This document shows, in pieces, positions 15,642 through 24,454 of a stretch of DNA of 27,135 nt. Below the pieces are notes generated by a model, which was given only the letters and a program-made list of their open reading frames with translations, made no database searches and was not told the origin of the DNA. The DNA is from Flavobacteriaceae bacterium UBA6231 (GTDB lineage Bacteria > Bacteroidota > Bacteroidia > Flavobacteriales > Flavobacteriaceae), in NCBI GenBank assembly GCA_002441545.1, contig DJWL01000081.1, positions 1 to 27,135 on the forward strand. The letters run 5' to 3'. A program made the position numbers and the translations under genes. Positions within the stretch are counted from its first letter, which is position 1; every line of letters begins with the position of its first letter.

Positions 15642-17258
15642 TTAGTTAAAATTTAGTTTGTGGATTTCAATATTACCAAGAACAAATTCTTGGTCTTTAG
15701 GTTCAATACTTAGTTTATCGAAAGGTGCGTTTGGGAAAAATATTTCTGTCATGACAGTTTCTCCGTTATCAAAGAATAGTTCGATGGATGTTTTGTCCAG
15801 AATAATGGTGGCAGACAAATCTGGATTTAAGGATGTTCTTATAGCTTTAGAAACATGACTTGCAAACTTTTCTGAAAACACGGTTTTACCGGATTTGCTT
15901 CTATCAACAAAAAAGTTTTTATCTCCATTATTGTATCCAAATGCTAAAGTATCGCCTTGTTTGTTGGTAAGCTTAAAAGAGAAGCCTTTATCTTTTAAAT
16001 CTAAAATTTTAAAATTGATTTCTGTACTTGATAAATCGATTGCTTTAGAATCTATAATTTTTGTGTTCCCTTTTATTTCTACAGCCTCTCTTTTATACTT
16101 TGTACTTCTATAATTGGTTAGTTCCTTCACAGGTTTAAATAACAACCTGTAACTAGTATCCATTTTTTGAAGCTCAACTTCTCTTGCTACCGTCATGGCG
16201 CTTCTCCATGTTTCCGTAGGAACTTCTTGCGCATAATGCCAATTAGACATCCATCCCATAAATAATTTTCTGCCATCGGTATCTGGTATATTTGCCCAAG
16301 TTACACCCGCATAATTATCCCTTCCATAGTCTACCCAAATAGATTTGTTTTCAGCACTATTTAAATCCCTTTCAAATGATGGGTCAATTTTAAATTCTTT
16401 CCCATTAAAATCGCCCACAAAATATTGCGTGGCACTACCACCATTTGGCCCTCCAGGATTTATGCTAACTAGCAATACCCATTTTATTTCATCCGTTCCT
16501 TGAACTACCATTGGGAAAAAATCGGGACACTCCCAAACACCACCATGTGCTCCTATACCATCACCAAAATCGGATGCCAACACCCAATCCTTTAAATTTG
16601 AAGAGCTGTAGAACATGATTTTTTGTCCAGCCGCCAATACCATGAGCCATTTTTCGTGTATGGAATCCCAAACAATTTTTGGGTCCCTAAAATCTTTAAT
16701 GTCTGGGTTTTTAATGACAGGATTACCAGAATATTTAGTAAGCGTTTGACCTTCATCTAAAGAATATGCTATGGCTTGCGATTGATAATTTGTTTTACCT
16801 GCTTTTTCACCATCCATATCATGGTAAGTAAACATGGCAATTATAGGTTGTACGTCACCTTTACCGAATCCTGAGGTATTGTTAACATCAACCACGGCAC
16901 TTCCAGAAAAGATATAGCCTTTTTCATCTGGGAATATGGCTATGGGCATTTCTTTCCAAGTGACCATATCTGTACTTACCGCATGCCCCCAATGCATGGG
17001 CCCCCAAACATTTCCATCAGGGTAATGTTGAAAATATAAATGATAATACCCGTTATAATAAAACATGCCGTTTGGATCGTTCATCCATCCCTCTTTAGGA
17101 GTGAAATGAAGGTTCGGGCGGTATAGGCCTTCTTCCGTATAAGATACATTTACAGATTCATCAATAGGTTGATTGTTTTTAACTTTATCCTTGCATCCCG
17201 TAAGAAAGGATAAAATTATAAGCATTGAAACTAGACTCGTTTTTCTTAAGGTTTCCAT
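15642..17258 (-). CDS. GH32 fructan hydrolase, lipoprotein (first in operon)
   Basis: A 538-residue GH32 enzyme, paralogous to the one at 7831-9369. Catalytic triad: D61 in WMNDPNG, D192 in FRDPK and E243 in GVWECPD. Shared blocks such as LVSINPGG-x-NGGS-x-TQYF and GWMSNW indicate that the two arose from a common GH32 ancestor. Lipobox LTGC (Cys22). The residues after the Cys are mixed basic and acidic (CKDKVK), unlike the acidic start of the other copy, so this one may stay on the periplasmic side and release fructose; that is an inference. It is 9 bases downstream of the MFS transporter gene and 11 bases before susC. Confidence 0.93.
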   Translation of the reverse strand: METLRKTSLVSMLIILSFLTGCKDKVKNNQPIDESVNVSYTEEGLYRPNLHFTPKEGWMNDPNGMFYYNGYYHLYFQHYPDGNVWGPMHWGHAVSTDMVTWKEMPIAIFPDEKGYIFSGSAVVDVNNTSGFGKGDVQPIIAMFTYHDMDGEKAGKTNYQSQAIAYSLDEGQTLTKYSGNPVIKNPDIKDFRDPKIVWDSIHEKWLMVLAAGQKIMFYSSSNLKDWVLASDFGDGIGAHGGVWECPDFFPMVVQGTDEIKWVLLVSINPGGPNGGSATQYFVGDFNGKEFKIDPSFERDLNSAENKSIWVDYGRDNYAGVTWANIPDTDGRKLFMGWMSNWHYAQEVPTETWRSAMTVAREVELQKMDTSYRLLFKPVKELTNYRSTKYKREAVEIKGNTKIIDSKAIDLSSTEINFKILDLKDKGFSFKLTNKQGDTLAFGYNNGDKNFFVDRSKSGKTVFSEKFASHVSKAIRTSLNPDLSATIILDKTSIELFFDNGETVMTEIFFPNAPFDKLSIEPKDQEFVLGNIEIHKLNFN

Positions 17259-17267
17259 TTTATTTAT

Positions 17268-18584
17268 CTATTTAATTAGTTTTTTACTTAATTCTTCTAA
17301 GGATATACCTTTAGTTTCTGGCATCATAAAAATTACAAAAAGTAATTGGAGTCCCATCATAATGGCAAATATCATGAAGACCATACCTGCGCCAATTGTT
17401 GAAAATAAAATAGGGACTAAAGAAGGTACAACGGCTGCCAATATCCAATGTACAGAACTACCAAATGATTGTCCTGAACCTCTTAAATGATTAGGAAATA
17501 TTTCTGAAATGAACACCCAAATAACGGTACCTTGGCCAATGGCATGTGAAGCAATAAACATGAACAGTAAAATGGGTACAATACTACCTTCCCATCTAAA
17601 AAAGAAAGCAGCTGAAACTAAGCTCAATGAAATTATATACCCAAACGAACAGATATACATCAATTGTTTCCGTCCTAATCTATCTATAAGAATAATACCT
17701 AGTAGTGTAAAAAGCATATTGGTAATACCAATACCTATACTACTCAATAAGGCGGTACTCTCACCAAGACCTGCTTCCTCAAAAATTCTTGGTGCATAAT
17801 ACAATAAGGCATTAATACCTGATAGTTGATTGAAAAATGCTATTAAAAAAGCTAGAATTAATGGAAATCTGTATTTTTTTAGAAATATGTTTTCGTTAGG
17901 CACAGTGTTTTCCATCTCATCCTTAATCTCTAACATGAGTTTTTCTGGATCTTGATCTGGGTTAATAATTCTAAGCACACCTAAAGCTTCGCTATTTCTA
18001 AATTTTGTAAGCAGCCATCTTGGGCTCTTCGGAATTGTTAACGCAAAGGCAGTGTAAATAGCAGCTGGGAAAGCTTCAACACCTATCATCCAACGCCATG
18101 CGTTTTCACCAACATTATTTAATAAATAGTTTGATAAAAAGGCAATAAGAATACCAAATACAATGTTGAATTGATAAAGACCCACTAGCTTACCTCTGTC
18201 TTTAGCTGGAGCAATTTCTGAAATATAAGCTGGTGCAGCAATGGTAGAAGCTCCTACGCCTAGACCCCCAATAAATCTAAAAATTGCAAAAGTCCAAGGA
18301 TCGTTTGCTAAACCAGAACCAATTGCCGAAATGGTGTATAAAACACCTATCCATATTAAGGTGTTTTTTCGCCCTAATTTATTAGTAGGTATACCCCCAA
18401 AGAAAGCCCCAACCACAGTTCCCCAAAGTGCCATTCCTATAACAACAACACCATGAAACATATCAGAAGTGCCCCATAATAATTGCAATTTTTTTTCTGC
18501 TCCTGATATTACTACGGTGTCAAATCCAAATAAGAAACCTGCTAATGCGGCCGTTATTGACCATATCAATATTTTTTTGTTCAT
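17268..18584 (-). CDS. MFS sugar porter, probable fructose transporter
   Basis: A 438-residue inner-membrane transporter with about 12 membrane segments. Sugar-porter signatures: GFDTVVISG in the first helix, NKLGRKNTLIW and DRLGRKQLMYI in the two loop 2-3 positions, PKSPRWLLTK after helix 6, NQLSGINALLYY in helix 7, and C-terminal PETKGISLEEL. It would move fructose (or another released monosaccharide) from periplasm to cytoplasm. It is the first gene of the minus-strand fructan operon; the 348-base upstream gap carries the candidate regulator-binding repeats. The B. thetaiotaomicron fructan locus has an equivalent transporter. Substrate is inferred from context. Confidence 0.9.
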   Translation of the reverse strand: MNKKILIWSITAALAGFLFGFDTVVISGAEKKLQLLWGTSDMFHGVVVIGMALWGTVVGAFFGGIPTNKLGRKNTLIWIGVLYTISAIGSGLANDPWTFAIFRFIGGLGVGASTIAAPAYISEIAPAKDRGKLVGLYQFNIVFGILIAFLSNYLLNNVGENAWRWMIGVEAFPAAIYTAFALTIPKSPRWLLTKFRNSEALGVLRIINPDQDPEKLMLEIKDEMENTVPNENIFLKKYRFPLILAFLIAFFNQLSGINALLYYAPRIFEEAGLGESTALLSSIGIGITNMLFTLLGIILIDRLGRKQLMYICSFGYIISLSLVSAAFFFRWEGSIVPILLFMFIASHAIGQGTVIWVFISEIFPNHLRGSGQSFGSSVHWILAAVVPSLVPILFSTIGAGMVFMIFAIMMGLQLLFVIFMMPETKGISLEELSKKLIK

Positions 18585-18932
18585 TATAGTTTAGTTTTGT
18601 TACCGGCAAAGTACATGGAAAGAAAAAATTGGGGATTTAGATTTGTAACAATATGTTATAATAATGTTAATGATTTTTTAATATGAATTTAATCAATTAA
18701 TAATCAATAAGTTATAGTTTTAATAATTTCTAAGTTATGTTTTAGATTTCAAAATTGTTACATGATATATTCAAAATTGTTACCTCAAAACGAATTTTAA
18801 ATATGCCTAATTCACAAAAAACAAAGGGAATATTTAATAATTCACAAATATATTGTCATTATTAAATATAAATACACAAAAAAACAACCGATAAATTGCG
18901 TAATCATCAATACAATAAGATATAGTTTGGTT
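18585..18932. other. Regulatory gap upstream of the fructan operon
   Basis: A very AT-rich region between the sensor gene and the transporter gene. It holds a pair of 14-bp direct repeats (18748-18783, separate entry), an inverted GTAACAAT at 18645-18652 and TTGTTAC at 18597-18603. It also has a second direct repeat, TAATTCACAAA at 18808-18818 and 18838-18848. TATATTTG on the minus strand (18852-18845) fits the Bacteroidota -7 element, with TTTG 24 bases upstream, a longer spacing than usual. TACTTTG (18613-18607) is another weak -7 candidate. No gene is seen. Confidence 0.5.
18748..18783. promoter_or_regulatory. Candidate operator for the hybrid two-component regulator
   Basis: TTCAAAATTGTTAC occurs at 18748-18761 and again at 18770-18783, exact and in the same orientation, with a 22-bp period (about two helical turns). 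AraC-type DNA-binding domains such as the one ending the neighbouring sensor bind direct repeats of this kind. The site is 164-199 bases upstream of the operon's first start codon. The core ATTGTTAC also appears at 7772-7779 in the gap before fructokinase. Confidence 0.5.
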
Positions 18933-21680
18933 TTAATCTTCCCTATAAGCCTTGGGAGACTTATTGTATTTGTTTTTGAAGCTTGTTGAAAAGTAATTAG
19001 GGGATGAAAATCCTGTTGAATAAGCTATTTCAGAAATTGTTAATTGTGTTTCTTGCAATAATATTTTAGCTTTTTCAAGTCGTATATTCTGAATATAATC
19101 ACTTACATTTAAACCCATAATTGCCTTCATTTTTCTATAAAGCTGAATTCTGGAAATATTAAGATTGCTTGCTAAATTTTCAACAGAAAATTTAGAATTA
19201 TCCATATTATCATTAATTATTTTATTGACTTTCGAGATAAATTCTTGTTCAATAGAACCAAAATTGGTTGTAGCATCTATATTATGAACATTATTTATGA
19301 AATAATAGCGTAGTTTTTCTCTATTATATATAAGGGTTTTTATAGATTGTGATAAAATAGCGAAACTAAATGGTTTTGTTAAAAATAAATCTGCTCCTGA
19401 TTCTAATCCTTTTATGTAAGATTCTTTATTATTTAAGGCAGTAAGTATAATAGTTGGAATATGAGATGTTCTTAAATCTTTCTTTAAAATTTCGCAAATT
19501 TCAAAACCACTTTTTCCGGGTAAACTAACATCGCACAAAATAATATCTGGAATAAGCTCTAAGGCTTTTTCTATGCCATCATTACCATCAGAAACATGCA
19601 CACTATATTCTGATGATAATTTTCCTTTCAAATATTTTACCAAGTCAGGATTGTCTTCTATAATTAGAATCGAATAATTTTCTTCATCATTTAATGGTTG
19701 CTGACTAATAAACGAATCGTCTTCATATTCTGTATTAAAACTTAAAATTTCACTATCAATAATATCTGGTTCATAAATAATTTCATCCGAATTTAAATGA
19801 ACGTTATCCTTGTAAAGTGTGATAATAAATTCTGTACCATGTTTCGAATTAACTTCAATACTCCCCTTGTGCATTTCAATAAATTCTTTTGACAGATGTA
19901 ACCCAATTCCAGAACTAGCCTTATTGTTATTTGAGCCTTGGAAAAAAGCTTGGAACACATTATTAATTTCTTTTTTTGGTATCCCTATTCCTGAATCTTT
20001 AAAATGAATTTTTACAAAATTACTATTCGTTTCTTCTATAATATCAATTGAAATTGAGCCATTGTTAGGAGTAAATTTAAAAGCGTTTGACAGTAAGTTA
20101 AAATATACTTTATCCATTAAATTTCTATCCAAAAAAATAAATAAATCCTCATTATTAGTAGAAATAGAGAAATTAATATTCCTTTTTTGGGCTTCACGTT
20201 CAAAATCTTTAAAAATTAAATTAGAAAATTGATATAAGTTTGTTTTTGAAGCTTTTAAAACAAACTTTCGGTCTTCTATTTTTCTAAAATCAAGTAACTG
20301 ATTAATTAAACGAAGTAGACGTTTAGAGTTATTAAATATTAAGCCAACTTCATTCAATAATTTATTATCTCGAATTACTTTGTTTTCAGTTAATGATTCG
20401 GTTGAAGATAAAATAAGTGTGATAGGTGTTTTAAACTCATGAGACAGCCCTGTAAAAAAATTGACTTTGGCATCGTTACTGATTTTAACTTCTTCGGCTA
20501 TTTTTTTAATTTGGTTTCGCTGAATGGTTATTTTTTTGTTTCGTAACTCAAGTTCACGCTTTTTCTTTCTAATGTTGTATCCTGAATATATACTGTAGGC
20601 TCCTAAAATAATACTTAGTATCAATAGGGCCAAAAGTAACTTTAAGGTATTATTTTGAGTGGTATATGTTTTTTCTTGTTGTCTTATTTTTTGTTGTTGT
20701 CGCTCAATATCTCTTTGATGTTGTTTGATTCTGTCAAACTGATTACTCATAATGTCAGCATTACGAGAATCTATGACAATAGTGCTTAAAATATTGTTTT
20801 GGGGAACAGTTTCTCCATTTAATATTTTTAGAGCTAATCTAATAGCCTCATCTCCTCCCGTTGGATATAAAATGGTAGCCAGAATTTTTTTTTCTTTGAC
20901 CAGTTGAATACCTCCATTTGGACCATTCAACCCATCAACTCCAATTATTTTGATTTGATTTTGAAGTTTCTTTTCCTTGGTTACTTCATAGACTCCCAAA
21001 GCCATTCTATCATTATGGGCAAATATATAATCTACATCTTTTATACTGTCGAGCACATGCCGTAACTTATCTTTAATTGAATAACTCTCCCAATTCCCTT
21101 CAATAGTTTTAATAACCTTTAAATTTGGATTGGTATCTACAATATCATTAAAACCCGAACTGCGTTCTAATGCTGGTGAAGAACCATAAAGTCCTTTAAC
21201 TTCAATAATCGATTTATGGCCATTAGATAACGATGCTAAATAATTGGCGGCATTTGTACCCACTTGATAATTATCACCACCCAAATAAGCAGTGTAATTT
21301 TCACCATCAGTTTTTCTGTCTACAATCAAAACTGGGATTCCTTGCTTATAAGCTTTTTCAACAATAGGGGTAATGGGCTTTGATTTTATAGGTGATACAA
21401 TTAATATATCTACTTTTTCAGAAATAAGTTGCTCAATATCCTTTACCTGTTTATCAATATCATCTTTGCTGTCCAAAATTTGAAGTTCAATATCAGGATG
21501 AAACCCTACTTGGATTTCCATAGCTTGATTCATTGATTTTCTCCATTCATCACTAAAACCTGTTTGTGAAAATCCAATTTTGTATTTTTTAGTTTCAGAA
21601 TTATTGGAGCATCCAAATATTAAAACTAAAGTTATTAGAATAATTAATTTTGAAATATATCTTAAGTTTATCCCCTTCAT
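18933..21680 (-). CDS. Hybrid two-component system regulator with periplasmic sugar-binding sensor
   Basis: A 915-residue single-chain sensor and transcription factor. A hydrophobic N-terminal segment (about 10-24, ending IFGC) leads to a periplasmic type-I sugar-binding domain (about 32-310; KIGFSQTGFSDEWRKSM, DILIVSPIKSK, IPVLIVDRKTDG, FAHNDRMALGVYE, KIIGVDGLNGPNGG). A coiled coil, one membrane helix (about 346-366) and a histidine kinase follow, with H414 (GLSHEFKTPITL), N532 (NLLSNAFKFTP), DSGIGIP at 562-568 and GIGLHLS at 591-597. Then come a receiver domain with D717 (ILCDVSLPG) and K769, and an AraC-type HTH (about 825-913; ISEIAYSTGFSSPNYFSTSFKNKY). The architecture matches the fructose-sensing regulator of the B. 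thetaiotaomicron fructan locus, so fructose is the likely signal. The lipobox-like FGC is unusual; it may be a simple signal anchor or an uncleaved helix. Confidence 0.93.
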   Translation of the reverse strand: MKGINLRYISKLIILITLVLIFGCSNNSETKKYKIGFSQTGFSDEWRKSMNQAMEIQVGFHPDIELQILDSKDDIDKQVKDIEQLISEKVDILIVSPIKSKPITPIVEKAYKQGIPVLIVDRKTDGENYTAYLGGDNYQVGTNAANYLASLSNGHKSIIEVKGLYGSSPALERSSGFNDIVDTNPNLKVIKTIEGNWESYSIKDKLRHVLDSIKDVDYIFAHNDRMALGVYEVTKEKKLQNQIKIIGVDGLNGPNGGIQLVKEKKILATILYPTGGDEAIRLALKILNGETVPQNNILSTIVIDSRNADIMSNQFDRIKQHQRDIERQQQKIRQQEKTYTTQNNTLKLLLALLILSIILGAYSIYSGYNIRKKKRELELRNKKITIQRNQIKKIAEEVKISNDAKVNFFTGLSHEFKTPITLILSSTESLTENKVIRDNKLLNEVGLIFNNSKRLLRLINQLLDFRKIEDRKFVLKASKTNLYQFSNLIFKDFEREAQKRNINFSISTNNEDLFIFLDRNLMDKVYFNLLSNAFKFTPNNGSISIDIIEETNSNFVKIHFKDSGIGIPKKEINNVFQAFFQGSNNNKASSGIGLHLSKEFIEMHKGSIEVNSKHGTEFIITLYKDNVHLNSDEIIYEPDIIDSEILSFNTEYEDDSFISQQPLNDEENYSILIIEDNPDLVKYLKGKLSSEYSVHVSDGNDGIEKALELIPDIILCDVSLPGKSGFEICEILKKDLRTSHIPTIILTALNNKESYIKGLESGADLFLTKPFSFAILSQSIKTLIYNREKLRYYFINNVHNIDATTNFGSIEQEFISKVNKIINDNMDNSKFSVENLASNLNISRIQLYRKMKAIMGLNVSDYIQNIRLEKAKILLQETQLTISEIAYSTGFSSPNYFSTSFKNKYNKSPKAYRED

Positions 21681-21853
21681 TTATTTAACTATGGTGAGTT
21701 TATCGAAGGTAAAAAAATTTAGGAGAACTATTCCCTGGTATTTATTAAATTTGAAATTATTAATAAATAAAAGTGTTCTTAATTCTTCACTTATATAATA
21801 ATCAATAACATGCCAACAGTTGTTCGCAAACTAATAAATTGTCAAAACATTTT

Positions 21854-22165
21854 TTAAAAAGCTGAGTAAACTATTGAACAAAAACCAAACAATAAGGTAA
21901 CTATAAAAACCACTACCGCCCAAGTAGGATATATTTTGGCTTGTTCAATTTTAGCATTAAATCGACCCTCAAAACGATCCAATATATCTTTATGAATTGC
22001 CATTTGTTGTTGGTGTTCTTCAATAATGGATTTGTATTCTGATACATCCATTTTGATTTTGGTTGCACTGATCTGCTCACTGATTTTTTCTAGTTTCTCA
22101 ACGCCCTTGTTAAAATCATTGATTTCATTTACTAGTAATGCGGTTAATTCTTCAAGTTTTGTCAT
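21854..22165 (-). CDS. Small coiled-coil membrane protein of the mobilization region
   Basis: A 103-residue protein: an N-terminal helical, charged coiled-coil region (about 1-75; LTALLVNEINDFNKGVEKLEKI) followed by one membrane helix (about 80-100; WAVVVFIVTLLFGFCSIVYSAF) at the very end. It resembles small proteins found after relaxase genes in flavobacterial mobile elements (I think DUF6730, not certain). The gene begins 16 bases after the relaxase stop, so it is co-transcribed. It could tether the relaxosome to the membrane or help engage a helper conjugation system; this is inference from position and topology. Confidence 0.65.
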   Translation of the reverse strand: MTKLEELTALLVNEINDFNKGVEKLEKISEQISATKIKMDVSEYKSIIEEHQQQMAIHKDILDRFEGRFNAKIEQAKIYPTWAVVVFIVTLLFGFCSIVYSAF

Positions 22166-22181
22166 GATTGCTGTTTTTTAT

Positions 22182-23039
22182 TTAATATCCGATTCCTTTT
22201 TGGATTGCTTTTTTTATAATAAACTTTGTAATTTTTAAAGCTAAACTTGGTGTCAGGTCAACCACCTTACCAGCTAGTTTGATACTTACATTGTTTTCTT
22301 TTAAAATACTTTTACCTTGAATACCTGATATCTGTTTTCCAATATTACCAACGGACATATTACGGTGGATTTCACTGCCCTTTAGGTTATGCCCATTGAA
22401 CTCAAACCGAAAACCTTGCAGCTTGTTTTGGTTGTTAATGGTTGGGATTACTTTTACGCCATTGACCTGCATCGTTTTGACATAATCATCAAAGGATCTG
22501 GGTTTAAATTGTTTCATGGTCAGATCATGCCTGCGTTTGATTTCTGAACGTATTTCCCTTAGGTTAAATTCCTTTTCAAACTGGACTTGTTTTATGGTGG
22601 TCAATCCCATTTGCTCCGCCACTTTTTCAGCAGCCAGCTGACTGCGTTTCCCTATAAAGCTATCGTTAAAGGCAACGCTTCTAAAATCTATTCGATTCAC
22701 ATATAAATGGATGTGTTTATGTTCCTTGTCCCGATGTACGAACGCAATGGCTTGTCGCTCGTTTAATTTCATTTCATGGATAAAACGTTTTGTAATTTCG
22801 TTTAGATCCTTTGGTTCCAATCTTTTGCCATCTTCTATGGTTGGACTGATTATAAAAGATAACGTGTTCTTTGTACAGTTGTGATTCTGGTCCTGGAGCA
22901 TTTTGAACTCTTTGGTGATTTCTGCTGGAGTGTCGCCATGTAGATACTCCTTTAATACGATTTCTGCATCCTTCTCCTGATTCCATCCGTAGGACATGCA
23001 TGCTCTGGTATGTGATATACTTTTTCCTTTGCCTATCAT
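22182..23039 (-). CDS. Relaxase / mobilization nuclease (MOBP-like)
   Basis: A 285-residue relaxase that would nick the element's transfer origin and lead one strand into a recipient. The metal-binding motif is EHKHIHLYVNRI, with H107, H109, H111 and N115, preceded by the family opening MIGKGKSISHTRACMSYGW and the block LNERQAIAFVHRD. The likely nucleophile tyrosine is Y17 in the N-terminal block, though other Tyr are possible. At 285 residues it is short: it has the nuclease domain and a short tail but no helicase or primase domain. Its ATG overlaps the MobC stop (ATGA), pointing to translational coupling. Confidence 0.85.
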   Translation of the reverse strand: MIGKGKSISHTRACMSYGWNQEKDAEIVLKEYLHGDTPAEITKEFKMLQDQNHNCTKNTLSFIISPTIEDGKRLEPKDLNEITKRFIHEMKLNERQAIAFVHRDKEHKHIHLYVNRIDFRSVAFNDSFIGKRSQLAAEKVAEQMGLTTIKQVQFEKEFNLREIRSEIKRRHDLTMKQFKPRSFDDYVKTMQVNGVKVIPTINNQNKLQGFRFEFNGHNLKGSEIHRNMSVGNIGKQISGIQGKSILKENNVSIKLAGKVVDLTPSLALKITKFIIKKAIQKGIGY

Positions 23040-23560
23040 TCCTGAAATTTTTTAAGGTGTGATTTAATTTCGTTTGCCAATTCATATACCATTTCCTTAA
23101 GCTTTGGATTTCTTTTTTTATACATGTTTCCAATCCACTTAAAATTGTTGTGGTATTTAATCAACATTTTATATAGCTCAATATGTTCCTTCGTAAAACG
23201 TTCCGTAATTTCCTTTTCGAACAGACTGCGCCGAATGTATTCGCTTAAGGTCAATCCTGCTCTTTTTGCCTTCACATTTAAAAGCTTCTTTTCATAAACG
23301 GAGCATCGAAACTTAACGAGGTCACCCTTCCCCTTAAACACTTTTTTTTCTTTGCGACCAAGGGGAGCAAACGAGAATGTGTCCACAGACACACATCTCG
23401 CGTTCCTCCCCAAGACCAATTCAGTTTCCGGTTTATTAGTTTCAAAAGCCAATTCAATGGTATCCGAATTTAGTATTATATCGCTCGGAAGGATTAGGAT
23501 ATGTTCCTTTGGTATATGTTCTTGTTGATTTTTAATCTCAACTGATTTTCCCCTTTTCAT
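23036..23560 (-). CDS. mobC-like: MobC-like relaxosome accessory protein
   Basis: A 174-residue protein. The central part, LVKFRCSVYEKKLLNVKAKRAG followed by LTLSEYIRRSLFEKEI (about 81-118), is a ribbon-helix-helix-like segment typical of plasmid mobilization proteins of the MobC type, which bind the transfer origin and recruit the relaxase. The first 80 residues have no recognisable domain. The start overlaps the end of the primase gene by 23 bases, and the stop overlaps the relaxase start by 4 bases (ATGA). The order primase, mobC, relaxase is a single translationally coupled set. Confidence 0.8.
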   Translation of the reverse strand: MKRGKSVEIKNQQEHIPKEHILILPSDIILNSDTIELAFETNKPETELVLGRNARCVSVDTFSFAPLGRKEKKVFKGKGDLVKFRCSVYEKKLLNVKAKRAGLTLSEYIRRSLFEKEITERFTKEHIELYKMLIKYHNNFKWIGNMYKKRNPKLKEMVYELANEIKSHLKKFQE

Positions 23561-24404
23561 TACAAATAAATTCGTTTAGATCTTTGTAGTTTTTATAGAT
23601 TGAGCTTTGGTCAATTACTTGATTATATGTCTGGATTAAATATTGAGTAGCCTTTTTCCCAGCCATATCATTATCCAAATAGAGATGAACTGATTCATAT
23701 TTGGGTATCTTTTTATCAATATCCTTTACAAAATCAATGGAATTTAAAACCACAATATCTGAAACCTCTAATAATGAATTGTTCAAAACTGCAAGTGATA
23801 GTAAATCAAACATGCCTTCCAAAATGATTAATTGAGTTCCGGCTTTTTTTAAATAACTATAAGATTTTGGACTGCTGCTGTTTTTAAAAAGCTTGTTTCG
23901 TAATTCCCAACCATTCTTGTGGTTCTTTAATCCGATGGCAAAAAATTGAGCGCCTTTATACCTGTACCATACTTCTTTACAATACCTTTTTGATATAATT
24001 AATGTAATACCTCTAAAATTTAAATATTGAATGAGTACTGGATGTGTTAGCTCTTGAATTTTAGTTATGTCAATCTGGTCTTCATTTTTATTAAAAACCT
24101 GTTGCTGCTGAAATGAAAAATCGGTTATTCCATTATTCAAATAGTCCAAGGTTTCCTTTATGGAACATTTTAAAATCCTGCTTACTAAATCTATCACGTT
24201 TCCTCCAACACCTTCGCCATGGTCGTACCATCGGTTTTTAATTTTAGAAACTTTAAAAGAGGCTTGGGTTTCTGACCTGAAAGGACTCAGAAACCAAGCT
24301 TCTTGTTCCGTTGTCCTTTTGGGAAAGTGCCCTAATTTTTCCAGTGCCTTTTCCACTGAAAAATCTCGGGCTGTTTCACAATTTATTTTTCTTTTCATTA
24401 GCAT
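23538..24404 (-). CDS. Toprim-domain DNA primase with degenerate zinc finger
   Basis: A 288-residue primase-like protein. The N-terminal part (about 36-75) aligns with the CHC2 zinc-finger domain of DnaG primases, but the metal ligands are gone: the usual CPFH reads SPFR and the usual YCFGC region reads YDHGEGVGGNVIDLV. A Toprim domain follows, with LIILEGMFD (E196, G197) and LYLDNDMAGKKA (D244, D246), the acidic residues needed for metal-dependent primer synthesis. It probably starts replication or complementary-strand synthesis of the excised or transferred element. An alternative start is the Met two codons in (24398). It follows the 261-base iteron-containing gap and overlaps mobC downstream. 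Confidence 0.82.
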   Translation of the reverse strand: MLMKRKINCETARDFSVEKALEKLGHFPKRTTEQEAWFLSPFRSETQASFKVSKIKNRWYDHGEGVGGNVIDLVSRILKCSIKETLDYLNNGITDFSFQQQQVFNKNEDQIDITKIQELTHPVLIQYLNFRGITLIISKRYCKEVWYRYKGAQFFAIGLKNHKNGWELRNKLFKNSSSPKSYSYLKKAGTQLIILEGMFDLLSLAVLNNSLLEVSDIVVLNSIDFVKDIDKKIPKYESVHLYLDNDMAGKKATQYLIQTYNQVIDQSSIYKNYKDLNEFICNEKGKIS

Positions 24405-24454
24405 GTGTGTTTTATATGAATTTTTAAAACTTTAATCTCTCATCATTATTTTTT

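Noticed and set aside
22774..23133. 119-residue minus-strand frame overlapping relaxase and mobC
   Set aside because: It lies out of frame over two well-supported, translationally coupled genes and has low-complexity basic composition.
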